Assembly (NCBI GenBank): GCA_028712695.1
Contig: JAQTQZ010000010.1
Location: 55,055-119,054 of the forward strand
Direction: 5' to 3'
DNA: 64,000 bases
DNA from: Methylovulum sp.
GTDB lineage: Bacteria > Pseudomonadota > Gammaproteobacteria > Methylococcales > Methylomonadaceae
Below the pieces are notes generated by a model. The model did no database searches and had not been told where the DNA came from. It saw only the letters and a program-made list of their open reading frames with translations. Positions 53,707 to 63,928 of this stretch are shown in pieces. Positions within the stretch are counted from its first letter, which is position 1. Every line of letters starts with the position of its first letter. A program made the translations under genes and the position numbers.

Positions 53707-54456
53707 TCAGATTTTATAGCCGCGATGGACAGCGACGATGCCTTGGGTCATGTTGAAATATTCACAACGCTCCAGGCCCGCTTCTTCCATCATCTTTTTC
53801 AGATCGTCTTGCTTAGGGTGCATACGGATAGATTCAGCCAAGTAGCGGTAACTGTCTTCGTCTTTGGCAACGACTTTGCCGATTTTCGGCAATAATTTGA
53901 ACGAGTAAAAGTCGTAGACTTTTTCAGTGATTTTATCGGTTGGGTGGGAAAATTCCAGCACGATAACCCGTCCGCCTGGCTTCAACACGCGGTGCATGGA
54001 ACGTAAGGCCGCGTCTTTGTCGGTGACATTGCGCAGGCCAAAAGCGATACAGACACAATCAAATGTGTTATCGGCAAACGGCAGGCATTCGGCATTCACT
54101 TGGGCATAACGGATATTGCCGACCAAGCCTTTGTCAATCAACCGGTTGCGTCCGGTGCGCAACATTTCGGAATTGATGTCAGCCAGCACGACTTGACCGT
54201 CTTGTCCGACGCGTTGCTCAAAAAGTGCAGTCAAATCACCGGTGCCGCCTGCCAAATCAAGCACCTTTTCACCTTTGCGGACGTTGCTTAATTGTACGGC
54301 GATGCGTTTCCAGATGCGGTGTATCCCCAATGACATCAGGTCGTTCATGATGTCGTATTGGCCGGCGACAGAATCAAAGACGCCGCGCACCAGTTTGACT
54401 TTGTCTTCTTTGGCGACTTGTTTAAAACCAAAATGGGTGGTGTTGTCGTTAGTCAT
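53707..54456 (-). CDS. ubiE: Ubiquinone/menaquinone C-methyltransferase
   Basis: A 249-residue SAM methyltransferase. Motif I is [17 protein letters not shown]; further marks are [29 protein letters not shown] and the C-terminal [14 protein letters not shown], which is diagnostic for UbiE. It methylates the quinone ring in ubiquinone synthesis. Its start overlaps the DUF971 gene by 4 bp (ATGA) and ubiJ follows one base after the stop, so the cluster is tightly coupled. Confidence 0.97.
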   Translation of the reverse strand: MTNDNTTHFGFKQVAKEDKVKLVRGVFDSVAGQYDIMNDLMSLGIHRIWKRIAVQLSNVRKGEKVLDLAGGTGDLTALFEQRVGQDGQVVLADINSEMLRTGRNRLIDKGLVGNIRYAQVNAECLPFADNTFDCVCIAFGLRNVTDKDAALRSMHRVLKPGGRVIVLEFSHPTDKITEKVYDFYSFKLLPKIGKVVAKDEDSYRYLAESIRMHPKQDDLKKMMEEAGLERCEYFNMTQGIVAVHRGYKI

Positions 54457-54848
54457 GATTGCTCTTTGGGTGAGTGTTTGCGTTCATAGCCAGCCGCAGC
54501 CAGTCTGGCAAGGTAGTCAGGCCATAAGGTGTGATAGCCAGCACCTAAGGTATACAATAAATCCCATGTATAAAGGCCGGAATCATGACCATCGCTGAAG
54601 ACCGGCCGGATAGCATAATTGCCTATAGGCATTATCGCTTTAATAGTGACCTCTTCTTTGCCGGTTTGCAGGACTTCTTGTCCTGGCGCGTGGCCTACCG
54701 CTTCTGCCGATGGTGTGTAGACGCGCAGGTATTCGGCCGGTAGTAAAAAGATACTGCCATCATCAAAACTGATTTCAAGCTTATTAGAAAGCTGGTGGTG
54801 TTTGATTTCAGTCGGCAGGCTGTTACAAGGAATGGGATATAGGCGCAT
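54453..54848 (-). CDS. DUF971 (GBBH-like N-terminal domain) protein
   Basis: A 131-residue protein of the DUF971 family, with [24 protein letters not shown] and [17 protein letters not shown], matching the N-terminal domain of gamma-butyrobetaine hydroxylase. The family is widespread but has no settled function; some relatives are linked to iron-sulfur proteins. The gene lies 4 bp after hslU and overlaps ubiE by 4 bp. The hslV-hslU-DUF971-ubiE order recurs in several beta- and gamma-proteobacteria, so conservation of position may be informative. No metal ligands typical of the oxygenase domain are present. Confidence 0.88.
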   Translation of the reverse strand: MRLYPIPCNSLPTEIKHHQLSNKLEISFDDGSIFLLPAEYLRVYTPSAEAVGHAPGQEVLQTGKEEVTIKAIMPIGNYAIRPVFSDGHDSGLYTWDLLYTLGAGYHTLWPDYLARLAAAGYERKHSPKEQS

Positions 54849-54852
54849 AAGA

Positions 54853-56178
54853 TTATAAAATATAACGGCTTAAATCTTCATCGTGGACAAATTCGCCCAG
54901 ATGCTGTTCGACATAAGCGGCATCAATCACAATGGTTTTTTCCATCAAATCGGGCGCGTTGTAAGAGATTTCTTCCAATAACCGCTCAAGCATAGTATGT
55001 AAACGTCTTGCACCGATATTTTCAGTTTTTTCATTCACTTCCCAGCCCATCTCGGCAATACGTTTGACGCCGTCGGCGGCAAAGCTTAATGACACGCCTT
55101 CGGTGGCCAATAAAGCCGCATATTGCTCGGTCAATGAAGCGTTGGGTTCTGTCAGGATGCGCACAAAATCATCGGCTGACAGGGCTTCCAGCTCGACGCG
55201 GATCGGAAAACGCCCTTGTAATTCAGGGATTAGATCCGAAGGTTTGGCAACGTGGAAGGCGCCTGACGCGATAAACAGGATATGGTCGGTTTTGATCATG
55301 CCGTATTTAGTGCTGACAGTGCTGCCTTCAACCAGCGGCAACAAGTCGCGCTGGACGCCTTCGCGGGACACTTCGCCGCCGCCACCGCCAAGTTCGGCGC
55401 GTTTACAGATTTTGTCGATTTCATCGAGAAAGACGATGCCGTTTTGTTCGACCGCTTCTACGGCGCGTAACTTAATGTCTTCATCGTTGACCAGTTTGGC
55501 GGCTTCTTCTTCCTGCAACACTTTTAAGGCTTTACCGATTTTCATTTTGCGTGGACGTGTCCGGTCAGACCCCATGCTTTGGAACATGCCCTGCAATTGG
55601 TTAGTCATTTCTTCCATGCCAGGCGGTGCCATAATTTCCACGCCCATCGGTGCGACATGCACGTCGATTTCTATTTCTTTGTCATCCAACTGGCCTTCAC
55701 GTAATTTCTTGCGCATTTTTTGGCGGGTGGATTCTTGGGTGTCAGACAGCATCCCGCCATCTGCGCCTGGCAGCAAAATATCAAGAATCCGGTCTTCAGC
55801 GGCGTCAAAAGCGCGGTTTTGTACCTTATCCATTTCCGTCATACGGGTCATTTTGATTGCCGTATCGACTAAATCACGGATGATGGATTCAACGTCGCGC
55901 CCCACATAACCGACTTCGGTAAATTTGGTGGCTTCGATTTTAATAAACGGGGCATTGGCAAGCCGTGCCAGACGGCGGGCGATTTCGGTTTTGCCTACGC
56001 CGGTTGGCCCGATCATCAGGATATTTTTGGGCGTGATTTCATTGCGTAAGCTTGGCTCGACTTGTTGTCTGCGCCAACGGTTTCTAAGTGCAATGGCAAC
56101 GGAACGTTTGGCACTGGCCTGGCCAATAATGTGTTTATCCAGTTCACTTACAATTTCTTTGGGGGTCATCTGTGTCAT
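54853..56178 (-). CDS. hslU: ATP-dependent protease ATPase subunit HslU
   Basis: A 441-residue AAA+ unfoldase. Walker [18 protein letters not shown] (~56-72), pore motif [10 protein letters not shown], Walker [11 protein letters not shown], sensor region, and the C-terminal EDLSRYIL that docks into HslV. With HslV it forms a proteasome-like degradation machine, usually heat-shock induced. It starts 4 bp after hslV ends. Length matches E. coli HslU (443). Confidence 0.98.
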   Translation of the reverse strand: MTQMTPKEIVSELDKHIIGQASAKRSVAIALRNRWRRQQVEPSLRNEITPKNILMIGPTGVGKTEIARRLARLANAPFIKIEATKFTEVGYVGRDVESIIRDLVDTAIKMTRMTEMDKVQNRAFDAAEDRILDILLPGADGGMLSDTQESTRQKMRKKLREGQLDDKEIEIDVHVAPMGVEIMAPPGMEEMTNQLQGMFQSMGSDRTRPRKMKIGKALKVLQEEEAAKLVNDEDIKLRAVEAVEQNGIVFLDEIDKICKRAELGGGGGEVSREGVQRDLLPLVEGSTVSTKYGMIKTDHILFIASGAFHVAKPSDLIPELQGRFPIRVELEALSADDFVRILTEPNASLTEQYAALLATEGVSLSFAADGVKRIAEMGWEVNEKTENIGARRLHTMLERLLEEISYNAPDLMEKTIVIDAAYVEQHLGEFVHDEDLSRYIL

Positions 56179-56182
56179 GCGT

Positions 56183-56734
56183 TTACTCGTTTGGCTCGGC
56201 GTCTAATTCTTCTATGCGAAGATTATGATTGGTGTAAATACAAATGTCGGCGGCGATATTTAATGACCTTTCGACAATTTCACGCGCACTTAAATTGGTG
56301 TTTTCCAATAAGGCGCGGGCAGCGGCTTGGGCAAAAGCCCCGCCTGAGCCGATTGCCATCAAATCGTATTCTGGTTCAATGACATCGCCCGTACCGGAAA
56401 GGATCAACGAGGTTTTGGCATCCGCTATCACCAGCAAGGCTTCGAGTTTGCGTAAGGCGCGGTCAGTGCGCCAATCTTTTGCCATTTCCACGGCGGCGCG
56501 GGTCAAATGGCCGCGATGTTTTTCCAATTTGCCTTCAAAATGTTCAAACAGGGTAAAGGCGTCTGCAGTTGCGCCAGCAAAACCGGCAATGACCTTATCA
56601 TGATATAAACGGCGCACTTTACGTGCATTACCTTTCATAACAGTATTACCCAAGGTGACTTGACCGTCACCGCCAATAACTACTTTGTCGCCACGGCGTA
56701 CAGAAAGTATGGTTGTTCCTCTAAACACGTTCAC
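56183..56734 (-). CDS. hslV: ATP-dependent protease peptidase subunit HslV
   Basis: A 183-residue threonine peptidase of the proteasome-beta fold. The reading frame begins [17 protein letters not shown]. The catalytic Thr would follow cleavage of a short propeptide before TTILSV, as in some beta-proteobacterial HslV; E. coli HslV begins directly [19 protein letters not shown] and [16 protein letters not shown] are diagnostic. It is first in the hslV-hslU-DUF971-ubiE-ubiJ-ubiB gene run. Confidence 0.97.
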   Translation of the reverse strand: MNVFRGTTILSVRRGDKVVIGGDGQVTLGNTVMKGNARKVRRLYHDKVIAGFAGATADAFTLFEHFEGKLEKHRGHLTRAAVEMAKDWRTDRALRKLEALLVIADAKTSLILSGTGDVIEPEYDLMAIGSGGAFAQAAARALLENTNLSAREIVERSLNIAADICIYTNHNLRIEELDAEPNE

Positions 56735-57025
56735 TATCCTAAGTTAACTAAACATATCGTAGCAATTTTACATGGTCTGAATTTAAATGTGCGAAAAAAT
56801 GTAGATTAGGATTTTGGCAAATTCCTGATTTTTAGGGGCTTGCTATCCTTTGCCCCACACGGCGGAATCTGCCCGTTTCCTATTGCCGGTCAGTCCAGCC
56901 GCCTTATTTTTTATTTGCGTCTCGCGTTCCTGTTTGTCGGTATGCTTGCTAACTGTTAAACTCGTTAAACCTATACGGGCGCAGTAACTTATAGCGCCTT
57001 TAGCTTTGTACTTTTAGTCTTCTTC
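56735..57025. other. 291-bp divergent region between hslV and map
   Basis: Should hold promoters for both hslV (minus) and map (plus). It is AT-rich near hslV and has a GC-richer stretch around 56845-56900. I see no clear heat-shock -35/-10 pair, small gene or strong stem. Confidence 0.5.
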
Positions 57026-57790
57026 ATGAGCATAATTATTAAATCCGAAAGTGAAATTGAAAAAATGCGTGTGGCCGGAAAATTGGCTGCCGATGTGTTG
57101 GAAATGATTGCACCTTTTGTAGTCCCTGGCGTGACTACCGAAGAGCTAGACCAAATCTGCCATGATTATATTGTTGATGTGCAGCAGGCTATACCGGCGC
57201 CGCTCAATTATCATGGCTTTCCAAAATCGATCTGTACTTCTGTCAATTACCAAGTTTGTCATGGTATTCCCAGCAACAAAAAACTGAAATCCGGTGATAT
57301 TGTTAATGTCGATATTACGGTCATTAAGGATGATTACCACGGTGACACCAGTAAAATGTTTTGTGTGGGTGATGTCAGCCAGCATGCCAAACGCTTGGTG
57401 AAAATCACCCAGGAGTCAATGTTTTGTGGTATTGATCAAGTCAAGCCAGGCGCCACGTTGGGTGATATAGGCCACGCCATACAAAGACATGCGGAAAGCA
57501 ACCGTTATTCGGTGGTTAGGGAGTTTTGCGGCCACGGTATCGGCAAAAAATTCCATGAAGAGCCGCAAGTGCTGCATTACGGCAAACAGGGTACCGGTGA
57601 GGTGCTTGATGCAGGCATGGTTATAACTATTGAACCCATGATTAATCTGGGCAAACGACATGTCAAGGTGCTGTCTGATGGCTGGACAGCAGTGACTAAG
57701 GATCGTAGCTTGTCGGCCCAGTGGGAGCACACTATTTTAGTGACGGCTACAGGCCATGAGATTTTGACGCTACGCCAGGAAGAAATGTGA
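57026..57790 (+). CDS. map: Methionine aminopeptidase type I
   Basis: A 254-residue metallopeptidase that removes the initiator methionine. The metal ligands are visible: Asp in VNVDITVIKD and HGDTSKMF, His in CGHGIGKKFHEEP, Glu in TIEPMIN and the final Glu in AQWEHTILVT. Length is close to E. coli Map (264). Its stop overlaps the glnD start (GTGA at 57787-57790), so the two genes are coupled, a common arrangement in gamma-proteobacteria. Confidence 0.97.
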   Translation: MSIIIKSESEIEKMRVAGKLAADVLEMIAPFVVPGVTTEELDQICHDYIVDVQQAIPAPLNYHGFPKSICTSVNYQVCHGIPSNKKLKSGDIVNVDITVIKDDYHGDTSKMFCVGDVSQHAKRLVKITQESMFCGIDQVKPGATLGDIGHAIQRHAESNRYSVVREFCGHGIGKKFHEEPQVLHYGKQGTGEVLDAGMVITIEPMINLGKRHVKVLSDGWTAVTKDRSLSAQWEHTILVTATGHEILTLRQEEM

Positions 57791-60423
57791 CTAAACCGCT
57801 CTGCTACGATGTGATATTTAATCAAGCTGACGGCCTGCAACAATTTAAACAGCTGTTAAAGCAGAAATCGCTTGAGTTGGCTGAAAAATTTGATCCGCAG
57901 CAATCCGTTTCGGGATTGCTTAAAGAGAAATCTGATTTCATTGATGAACTCTTAAGTGTGTGCTGGCAACATTTTCTCGGCGGACACGCAAAAAAAATCA
58001 GCCTGATTGCGGTTGGCGGCTACGGTAGGCGTGAGTTATTCCCTTATTCTGACATTGACATTGTCGTTTTATTGGATTCTGATGACACCGGCCCTTATCA
58101 GGAAAAGCTGGGCAATTTTTTTACTTTTCTATGGGATATTGGTTTAAAACTCGGCCAAAGTGTCCATACAGTTAAAGGGTGTGTCACGCTTGCGATAGCC
58201 GACCAAACCATCATGACCAGTTTGCTGGAGATACGGCTGATCAGCGGTTGTAATATGTTGTATGAGGCGCTCAAACAACAGACTGTACCTGATAAGATTT
58301 GGCCGTCAGACCGATTTTTCATTGCCAAAATGGAAGAGCAGCAGCAGCGCTATGCCAAGTTTCACGATACCGCTTACAATCTTGAACCTAATATCAAGGA
58401 AGGTCCAGGCGGTTTACGGGACATGCAGGTCATCGCCTGGGTGTTTAAACGCCACTACAATTCGGCGACACTTAAGGAATTGATTAAATACGAATTCTTG
58501 CCCGAGTCAGAATACGCTGAACTGATAGCCGCCCGCGATGTGCTGTGGCGTATCCGTTATGCGCTGCATTTGTTGACCCAGCGCGGGGAAAACCGGCTGA
58601 TTTTTGATTACCAGCGTGATATGGCCCAACAGTTTGGCTTTAGCGAGGAGCATCAAGAATATAACCAAGATGTTGAACGCTTTATGCAGTTCTATTTTAA
58701 GACAGTGCTTGGGCTTGAGCGCCTTAATGAAATGCTGTTGCAATTGTTCAATGAACGTTTTGTCTGTGGCGAAACGGGCTGTAAACCGCTCGTTTTGAAT
58801 GAAAATTTTGTCGCCATTAACGGTTATATTGAAGCAGCGGACGAGCACGTTTTTGAGCGCCAACCGCTGGCGTTACTGGATGTTTTCTTGATGCTCCAGA
58901 AGAATCCTGACCTTAATGGCATTAGGGCGACCACTATCCGGTTAATCCGCAAAAACCTGCACCTGATCGATGATACATTCCGGCAAAATAAAGCCGCCAA
59001 CCAATTGTTCATAGAGTTGCTACGGCAACCACAAGGCCTCACCCATCAGTTAAGGCGGATGAACCGCTATGGCGTTTTGGCGGCTTATTTGCCTTGTTTT
59101 GCCAATATCGTTGCCCGAATGCAGTATGATTTGTTCCATATCTATACCGTGGATGAGCATACCTTGTTCGTTATCCGCAATTTGCGCCGCTTCTCGCTAA
59201 AAGAGCACCGCGATGAACTGCCTTTTTGCACGACTGTTTTTATGCTGATCGCTAAACCTGAGATCTTATACATCGCGGCATTGTTTCATGACATTGCGAA
59301 GGGCAGGGGCGGCGACCACTCCACTATTGGTGAAGAAATAGCCCGCAATTTTTGTGTTCAACACGGCCTAACGGCCCATGACACTAACTTGATTGCTTGG
59401 CTAGTCCGCAATCATCTGATTATGTCAATGACAGCGCAACGCAAAGACATCGGTGATGCGGATGTTGTCCATGAATTTGCCCAAGCTGTCGGTAGTATTG
59501 AATACTTAAATTATCTGTATCTGTTAACCGTAGCGGATATCCGTGCGACTAATCCGGAATTATGGAACTCATGGAAGGACGCCTTGTTGAAAGAGCTTTA
59601 TACGGCCACCCACAGTGCGCTGCGTCGCGGGTTACAAAACCCGGCAACATTGGCAGAGCGTGTGTTGGAAAACAAAAAAGAAGCTAAAGACGAACTGCTC
59701 AAGCTCAGTATCCCCGAAGTGGTTATTGATGATGCTTGGCGTTATCTGAGCGATGACTATTTTTTGCGCTATTCGGCGGATGAGATAGCGTGGCACACTG
59801 CGGCTATTGCTTCAGTCAACGAAGCTGATTTGCCACTGGTGTTGCTACGTTCGCAAACCCAGCGCGGCAGCGCAGAAATTTTTATTTATACTAAAAATAA
59901 GGGGGCTATTTTTTCCTTGAGCACCGCTACGTTTGACCAATTAGGGCTGACTATCCTGGATGCACGGATCATGACGACATTGGACGATTATGTGCTTAAC
60001 AGTTTTCAAGTGCTTGAACAGTCGGGCGAGCCTATCAACGATAGCTGTAGGGAAGGTCACATTTGCCAGTCGCTACGCCATAACTTATTGAAGCGGGCAA
60101 TAAAAAAACATAAAAACATCCATCGCCAGTCAAGGCAAGCCAAACATTTCCCTATTCCGACCAGTGTCGAGTTTCAGGCCGATCCACTCGGCAGGCACAC
60201 TATCATAGAGCTTATCACCACCGATCATGCCGGGCTTTTATCAAAAATAGGCCAAGCGTTTGTTGCACAGCATATCAGCCTGCATAACGCTAAAATAACC
60301 ACGATAGGTAGCCGTGCAGAAGACATGTTTTATGTTACGGATATGGAAAATCAACCTATCACCGATGTGGTCAAACAGGATGGGATTCGTAAGGAGATAT
60401 TGAAGTCGTTAGATGTTGAATAG
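57787..60423 (+). CDS. glnD: Bifunctional uridylyltransferase/uridylyl-removing enzyme
   Basis: An 878-residue nitrogen sensor. The nucleotidyltransferase motif is GGYGRRELFPYSDIDIVVLL (~74-93). An HD hydrolase domain has ALFHDIAKGRGGDHSTIGEE (~500-519). Two ACT domains occupy the C-terminal ~180 residues (ELITTDHAGLLSKIGQAF). It uridylylates PII proteins when glutamine is low and reverses this when glutamine is high. The start is GTG, overlapping the map stop. No glnB or amt gene is in the window. Confidence 0.96.
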   Translation: MTKPLCYDVIFNQADGLQQFKQLLKQKSLELAEKFDPQQSVSGLLKEKSDFIDELLSVCWQHFLGGHAKKISLIAVGGYGRRELFPYSDIDIVVLLDSDDTGPYQEKLGNFFTFLWDIGLKLGQSVHTVKGCVTLAIADQTIMTSLLEIRLISGCNMLYEALKQQTVPDKIWPSDRFFIAKMEEQQQRYAKFHDTAYNLEPNIKEGPGGLRDMQVIAWVFKRHYNSATLKELIKYEFLPESEYAELIAARDVLWRIRYALHLLTQRGENRLIFDYQRDMAQQFGFSEEHQEYNQDVERFMQFYFKTVLGLERLNEMLLQLFNERFVCGETGCKPLVLNENFVAINGYIEAADEHVFERQPLALLDVFLMLQKNPDLNGIRATTIRLIRKNLHLIDDTFRQNKAANQLFIELLRQPQGLTHQLRRMNRYGVLAAYLPCFANIVARMQYDLFHIYTVDEHTLFVIRNLRRFSLKEHRDELPFCTTVFMLIAKPEILYIAALFHDIAKGRGGDHSTIGEEIARNFCVQHGLTAHDTNLIAWLVRNHLIMSMTAQRKDIGDADVVHEFAQAVGSIEYLNYLYLLTVADIRATNPELWNSWKDALLKELYTATHSALRRGLQNPATLAERVLENKKEAKDELLKLSIPEVVIDDAWRYLSDDYFLRYSADEIAWHTAAIASVNEADLPLVLLRSQTQRGSAEIFIYTKNKGAIFSLSTATFDQLGLTILDARIMTTLDDYVLNSFQVLEQSGEPINDSCREGHICQSLRHNLLKRAIKKHKNIHRQSRQAKHFPIPTSVEFQADPLGRHTIIELITTDHAGLLSKIGQAFVAQHISLHNAKITTIGSRAEDMFYVTDMENQPITDVVKQDGIRKEILKSLDVE

Positions 60424-60489
60424 TAAGTCAGCAGTTGTTTCAGACCTGCACGTGTTTTTGTGGCGGCACCGCAATTTCATTGTACCCAG

Positions 60490-60553
60490 CCCATTTAATA
60501 TTTTACAATCCAAATGGGTATAGACGTCATCGGGCGATTTATGCCTTATACCC
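60490..60553 (+). promoter_or_regulatory. Overlapping alternative stem-loops upstream of the peroxidase gene
   Basis: CCCATTT (60490-60496) pairs with AAATGGG (60512-60518), and GGGTATA (60516-60522) pairs with TATACCC (60547-60553). The two stems share the GGG and exclude each other, as in attenuators. Whether this is transcribed as leader is unknown. Confidence 0.3.
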
Positions 60554-60608
60554 AGAAAGACACTAAGTCGCTCTTACATTAATAACTAATAAAAATTTGG
60601 AGGATGGT

Positions 60609-61613
60609 ATGTTTAAAATTCGTACATTGGTCACAGCTTTAGCGTTGGTGGGTTCGGTATCCGCTGCCTGGGCCTTGGAGACATTGCCTACAGAAGCGCC
60701 AGCACCTGCCGATAACCCCACTACAGCAGAAAAAGTCGAGTTAGGACAAATGCTTTATCATGATCCCCGTTTATCTTCTACGGGCACTGTCTCTTGTGCA
60801 TCCTGCCATAACACTATGTTAGGCGGTGAAGACAACCGGCCTAATTCAATGGGTGTTAATGGCCAAACCGGCGGACGTAGTGCACCGACCGTATGGAATT
60901 CCGCATTTAACAAAGTGCAGTTCTGGGATGGCCGGGCCGCCAGTTTAGAAGAACAAGCCGCAGGGCCGGTGACTAACCCTATCGAAATGGGTATGAAAAG
61001 TTGGGATGATGTGGTGGCCCGGTTGAAAACCATCGACGGTTACAGCCAGGCATTTGAAAAAGCTTTTGGCAAAGATTCAATTTCCAAAGACAACGCGACT
61101 AAAGCGATTGCCGCTTATGAACGCACTTTGATTACGCCAAACAGCCCTTATGATAAATATGCGGCGGGCGATAAGTCAGCATTAACTGAACAACAAGTCC
61201 GAGGTATGGAGAAAGCCGTGGAATTGGGTTGCACCAGTTGTCACAGTGGCCCGGCATTTAACGGTGCAGGTACGTTCCAGATGTTCCCCGTCAACAACAA
61301 TAGTTATTTCGAAGCGCAGTATCACTTCAAAAAAGACAAGGGTCTGGCTGAAGTCACTAAAAAAACTGGAGACGAGCACCTCTTCAAAGTGCCGACTTTA
61401 CGCAACATTGCTCTGACTGCGCCGTATTTTCATAATGGTTCAGTGAAAACATTAGATGAAGCCGTCAAGCTGATGGCTAAGCTCCAGTTGAACAAGGATT
61501 TATCAAAAGAAGAGATTGCCGATATTGTTGCGTTTCTGAATGGTTTGACAGGTGAGTTCCCTAAACAAAAAATGCCAGTCTTACCTGCTACACCTGGTAC
61601 TGCATTTAATTAA
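60609..61613 (+). CDS. ccpA: Diheme cytochrome c peroxidase
   Basis: A 334-residue periplasmic peroxidase of standard size. Signal peptide ~1-22 (cleavage near AWALE). Haem sites are CASCH (63-67) and CTSCH (208-212). The family signature VPTLRNIALTAPYFHNGSVKTL follows. It reduces hydrogen peroxide with electrons from cytochrome c. The ATG at 60609 has a strong GGAGG eight bases upstream; an in-frame TTG at 60597 precedes that site and was rejected. Compare the 713-residue relative at 33.1 kb, which is far larger. Confidence 0.95.
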   Translation: MFKIRTLVTALALVGSVSAAWALETLPTEAPAPADNPTTAEKVELGQMLYHDPRLSSTGTVSCASCHNTMLGGEDNRPNSMGVNGQTGGRSAPTVWNSAFNKVQFWDGRAASLEEQAAGPVTNPIEMGMKSWDDVVARLKTIDGYSQAFEKAFGKDSISKDNATKAIAAYERTLITPNSPYDKYAAGDKSALTEQQVRGMEKAVELGCTSCHSGPAFNGAGTFQMFPVNNNSYFEAQYHFKKDKGLAEVTKKTGDEHLFKVPTLRNIALTAPYFHNGSVKTLDEAVKLMAKLQLNKDLSKEEIADIVAFLNGLTGEFPKQKMPVLPATPGTAFN

Positions 61614-61916
61614 TTTAGCCCGCAGAGATACAAAAATAGGTGTCTTTGCAGTAAAAAGAGTGTGAAAATTCGTTTTCACGCCCTTTTTATTGGGCTGCTA
61701 CAACGCACTTTTAGATAATCTTGTATCTTTGTTTGCGCCTCGGAAATAATGTTTAGGCCAATGAAATTTTATAAGAAAGCCTAACCTCTTCTCTACGCTT
61801 TACATCCTTTCAAAATCACAAAAAACCTTCATATAAAGTGAGTGGCTATAGTTATTCAAGTATAATTTCTCACTTTGCTCCGAATTTACGTTTCGGCCCG
61901 CAACAAGGGAACAAGT
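61614..61916. other. 303-bp spacer between ccpA and trhO
   Basis: Holds the ccpA terminator and the trhO promoter. A TATAAT box lies at 61861-61866 about 50 bp before the trhO ATG, but the matching -35 is poor. No gene is seen. Confidence 0.5.
61662..61688 (+). terminator. Rho-independent terminator of the peroxidase gene
   Basis: GTGAAAA (61662-61668), a TTCG loop and TTTTCAC (61673-61679) form a 7-bp stem with a stable UUCG tetraloop. It is followed after GCCC by TTTTT (61684-61688). It lies ~50 bp after the ccpA stop. Confidence 0.75.
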
Positions 61917-62894
61917 ATGTCTAAAATAATCGTCTGCGCCTTATATAAATTTGTCACGCTGGAGAATTTTCAGCAATTACGGCAGCCCCTGCATAATGTC
62001 ATGGAAGAGCAGCAGATACGCGGTACTTTGCTGCTGGCCAGTGAAGGTATTAATGGCACGGTGGCAGGTTCTCGTGTATCGATAGATACATTGCTGAATT
62101 GGTTGCGTGAAGATCCGCGTCTAGTTGATATTGATTATAAGGAATCTTATGCAGACTCGATGCCATTTAACCGCACTAAGGTGAAGCTTAAAAAAGAGAT
62201 AGTCACTATGGGGGTAGAAGGTATTGATCCTAAACGTGTTGTCGGCACGTATGTGAGCCCACAGGATTGGAATGCACTCATATCGGAACCCGATGTGTTA
62301 GTGGTGGATACCCGTAATGACTACGAATACCAAGTTGGCACATTTAAAAATGCTATTAACCCCAACACGGAAAGCTTTCGTGAATTTCCAAGCTTCGTTA
62401 AAGCAAATCTCCATCCTGAAAAACATAAAAAAGTCGCCATGTTCTGCACGGGTGGTATACGCTGCGAAAAATCCACAGCCTTTTTAAAAGAACAAGGCTT
62501 TGATGAGGTTTATCATCTCAAAGGCGGCATTCTAAAATATCTGGAAGAAGTGTCGCCACAAGAAACCCTTTGGGAAGGTGAGTGTTTTGTGTTTGACGGG
62601 CGGGTCACGGTTAATCACCGTCTTGAAAAGGGTGGATATGACCAATGTAATGCCTGTCGGCTGCCTATCACTGAAGATGATAAGGCCAGTGATAAATACC
62701 AGCAAGGCGTAAGTTGCCCGCATTGCTACGATAAAGCCACTGCTGGGCAGAAAGCCCGATTTATTGAACGGGAAAAGCAAATGGTATTGGCCAGGCAGAG
62801 AGGAGAGGCACATATTGGTGCTGAAGCAGCTAAGGCCTTGCAAGCAAGGCGCAAGGTTAAACAGTTAAGGCAGCAAGCCTTGTTGTCGGAATAA
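61917..62894 (+). CDS. trhO: tRNA uridine(34) hydroxylase, rhodanese type
   Basis: A 325-residue protein of the YceA/TrhO family. The N-terminal ferredoxin-like domain includes [13 protein letters not shown]. The rhodanese domain has the active-site cysteine in [19 protein letters not shown]-terminal four-cysteine cluster (CNACRLP, CPHCYD) precedes a basic tail. It hydroxylates U34 to ho5U in certain tRNAs, in parallel with the prephenate-dependent route, and shares its target with the cmo5U pathway of CmoA at 45.8 kb. I chose the ATG at 61917 with AAGGGA upstream; a longer frame from 61875 lacks a ribosome site. Confidence 0.95.
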   Translation: MSKIIVCALYKFVTLENFQQLRQPLHNVMEEQQIRGTLLLASEGINGTVAGSRVSIDTLLNWLREDPRLVDIDYKESYADSMPFNRTKVKLKKEIVTMGVEGIDPKRVVGTYVSPQDWNALISEPDVLVVDTRNDYEYQVGTFKNAINPNTESFREFPSFVKANLHPEKHKKVAMFCTGGIRCEKSTAFLKEQGFDEVYHLKGGILKYLEEVSPQETLWEGECFVFDGRVTVNHRLEKGGYDQCNACRLPITEDDKASDKYQQGVSCPHCYDKATAGQKARFIEREKQMVLARQRGEAHIGAEAAKALQARRKVKQLRQQALLSE

Positions 62895-62899
62895 AATTC

Positions 62900-63472
62900 A
62901 TGGCGACATGTCCTTGGGCGCTTGCCAGTCCGCTTGAAGCGCATTATCACGATCATGAGTGGGGTGTTCCTGTGCATGATGACCGTACATTGTTTGAATT
63001 TCTTATACTTGAAGGTGCGCAGGCCGGATTAAGCTGGGTTACTGTGTTAAAAAAGCGTGAAGGCTATCGGAACGCATTCGATAATTTTGATGCGGAAATT
63101 GTTGCTGGTTATGGCGATGACAAACTCAATGAGTTAGTGGCGAATCCTGAAATTATCAGAAATCGTTTAAAAATTCATGCAGCGGTCAGCAATGCGCAAG
63201 CCTTTTTAAAAGTTCAGCAAGAATTCGGCAGCTTTAACCATTATATATGGCAATTTGTTGGCGGTAGGCCTTTATATAATGCTTGGATAGACGTAAAGGA
63301 GATTCCTGTTGCTACATTACAGTCGGACGCAATGAGTAAGGATTTGAAAAAACGTGGCTTTAAGTTCGTCGGTCGTACTATTTGCTATGCCTATATGCAG
63401 GCTACGGGTATGGTTAATGATCATTTGTCCGGTTGTTTTCGACATCAGCAATTAAAAATAATTGAGGGGTAA
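62900..63472 (+). CDS. tag: DNA-3-methyladenine glycosylase I
   Basis: A 190-residue base-excision repair enzyme. The N-terminal zinc site begins CPWALASPLEAHYHDHEWG (Cys4, His17) and is completed near the C-terminus by NDHLSGCF. The core LEGAQAGLSWVTVLKKREGY and the FKFVGRTICYAYMQATGMVN segment are typical. It removes 3-methyladenine from alkylated DNA. It is 5 bp after trhO and 6 bp before gloA, so the three probably form an operon. Confidence 0.97.
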   Translation: MATCPWALASPLEAHYHDHEWGVPVHDDRTLFEFLILEGAQAGLSWVTVLKKREGYRNAFDNFDAEIVAGYGDDKLNELVANPEIIRNRLKIHAAVSNAQAFLKVQQEFGSFNHYIWQFVGGRPLYNAWIDVKEIPVATLQSDAMSKDLKKRGFKFVGRTICYAYMQATGMVNDHLSGCFRHQQLKIIEG

Positions 63473-63478
63473 GTTGCT

Positions 63479-63919
63479 ATGCGCTATCTACATACTATGG
63501 TTAGGGTTCGTAATTTAGATGAATCGCTAGCTTTTTACTGCAATAAACTGGGTTTGTATGAAAGCCACCGCATGGATAGTGAAAGTGGCCGGTTTACGCT
63601 GGTTTATCTGTATGCTCCGTTGGATGCTAAGCAGGCGCAAGCAACGCAATCACCCTTGCTTGAGCTGACCTATAATTGGGATGCCGAAAACCTCACTGGC
63701 GGGCGCAACTTTGGCCATCTTGCTTTTGAGGTTGATAATATTTACGAAGTCTGTCGGAAATTGATGGATGCAGGTGTAGTGATTAATCGCCCGCCGCGCG
63801 ATGGGCATATGGCTTTTGTGCGTTCGCCAGATGCTATTTCAATAGAACTGTTACAAAAAGGTGGTGCGCTAGAGCCCATCGAGCCGTGGTTATCGATGGG
63901 GAACACTGGCGTTTGGTAA
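63479..63919 (+). CDS. gloA: Lactoylglutathione lyase (glyoxalase I)
   Basis: A 146-residue VOC-fold metalloenzyme. Likely metal ligands are His5 (RYLHTMVRV), Glu in LLELTYNWD, His in NFGHLAFEV and Glu in SIELLQKG. It converts the methylglyoxal-glutathione adduct to S-lactoylglutathione. Its length is close to E. coli GloA (135). It is last in a trhO-tag-gloA unit, and a strong promoter for the next gene begins right after its stop. Confidence 0.95.
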   Translation: MRYLHTMVRVRNLDESLAFYCNKLGLYESHRMDSESGRFTLVYLYAPLDAKQAQATQSPLLELTYNWDAENLTGGRNFGHLAFEVDNIYEVCRKLMDAGVVINRPPRDGHMAFVRSPDAISIELLQKGGALEPIEPWLSMGNTGVW

Positions 63920-63928
63920 AAAATAGGG

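Noticed and set aside
55064..55909. Plus-strand frame of 281 codons opposite hslU
   Set aside because: Antisense to the AAA+ core of hslU; serine-rich shadow sequence.
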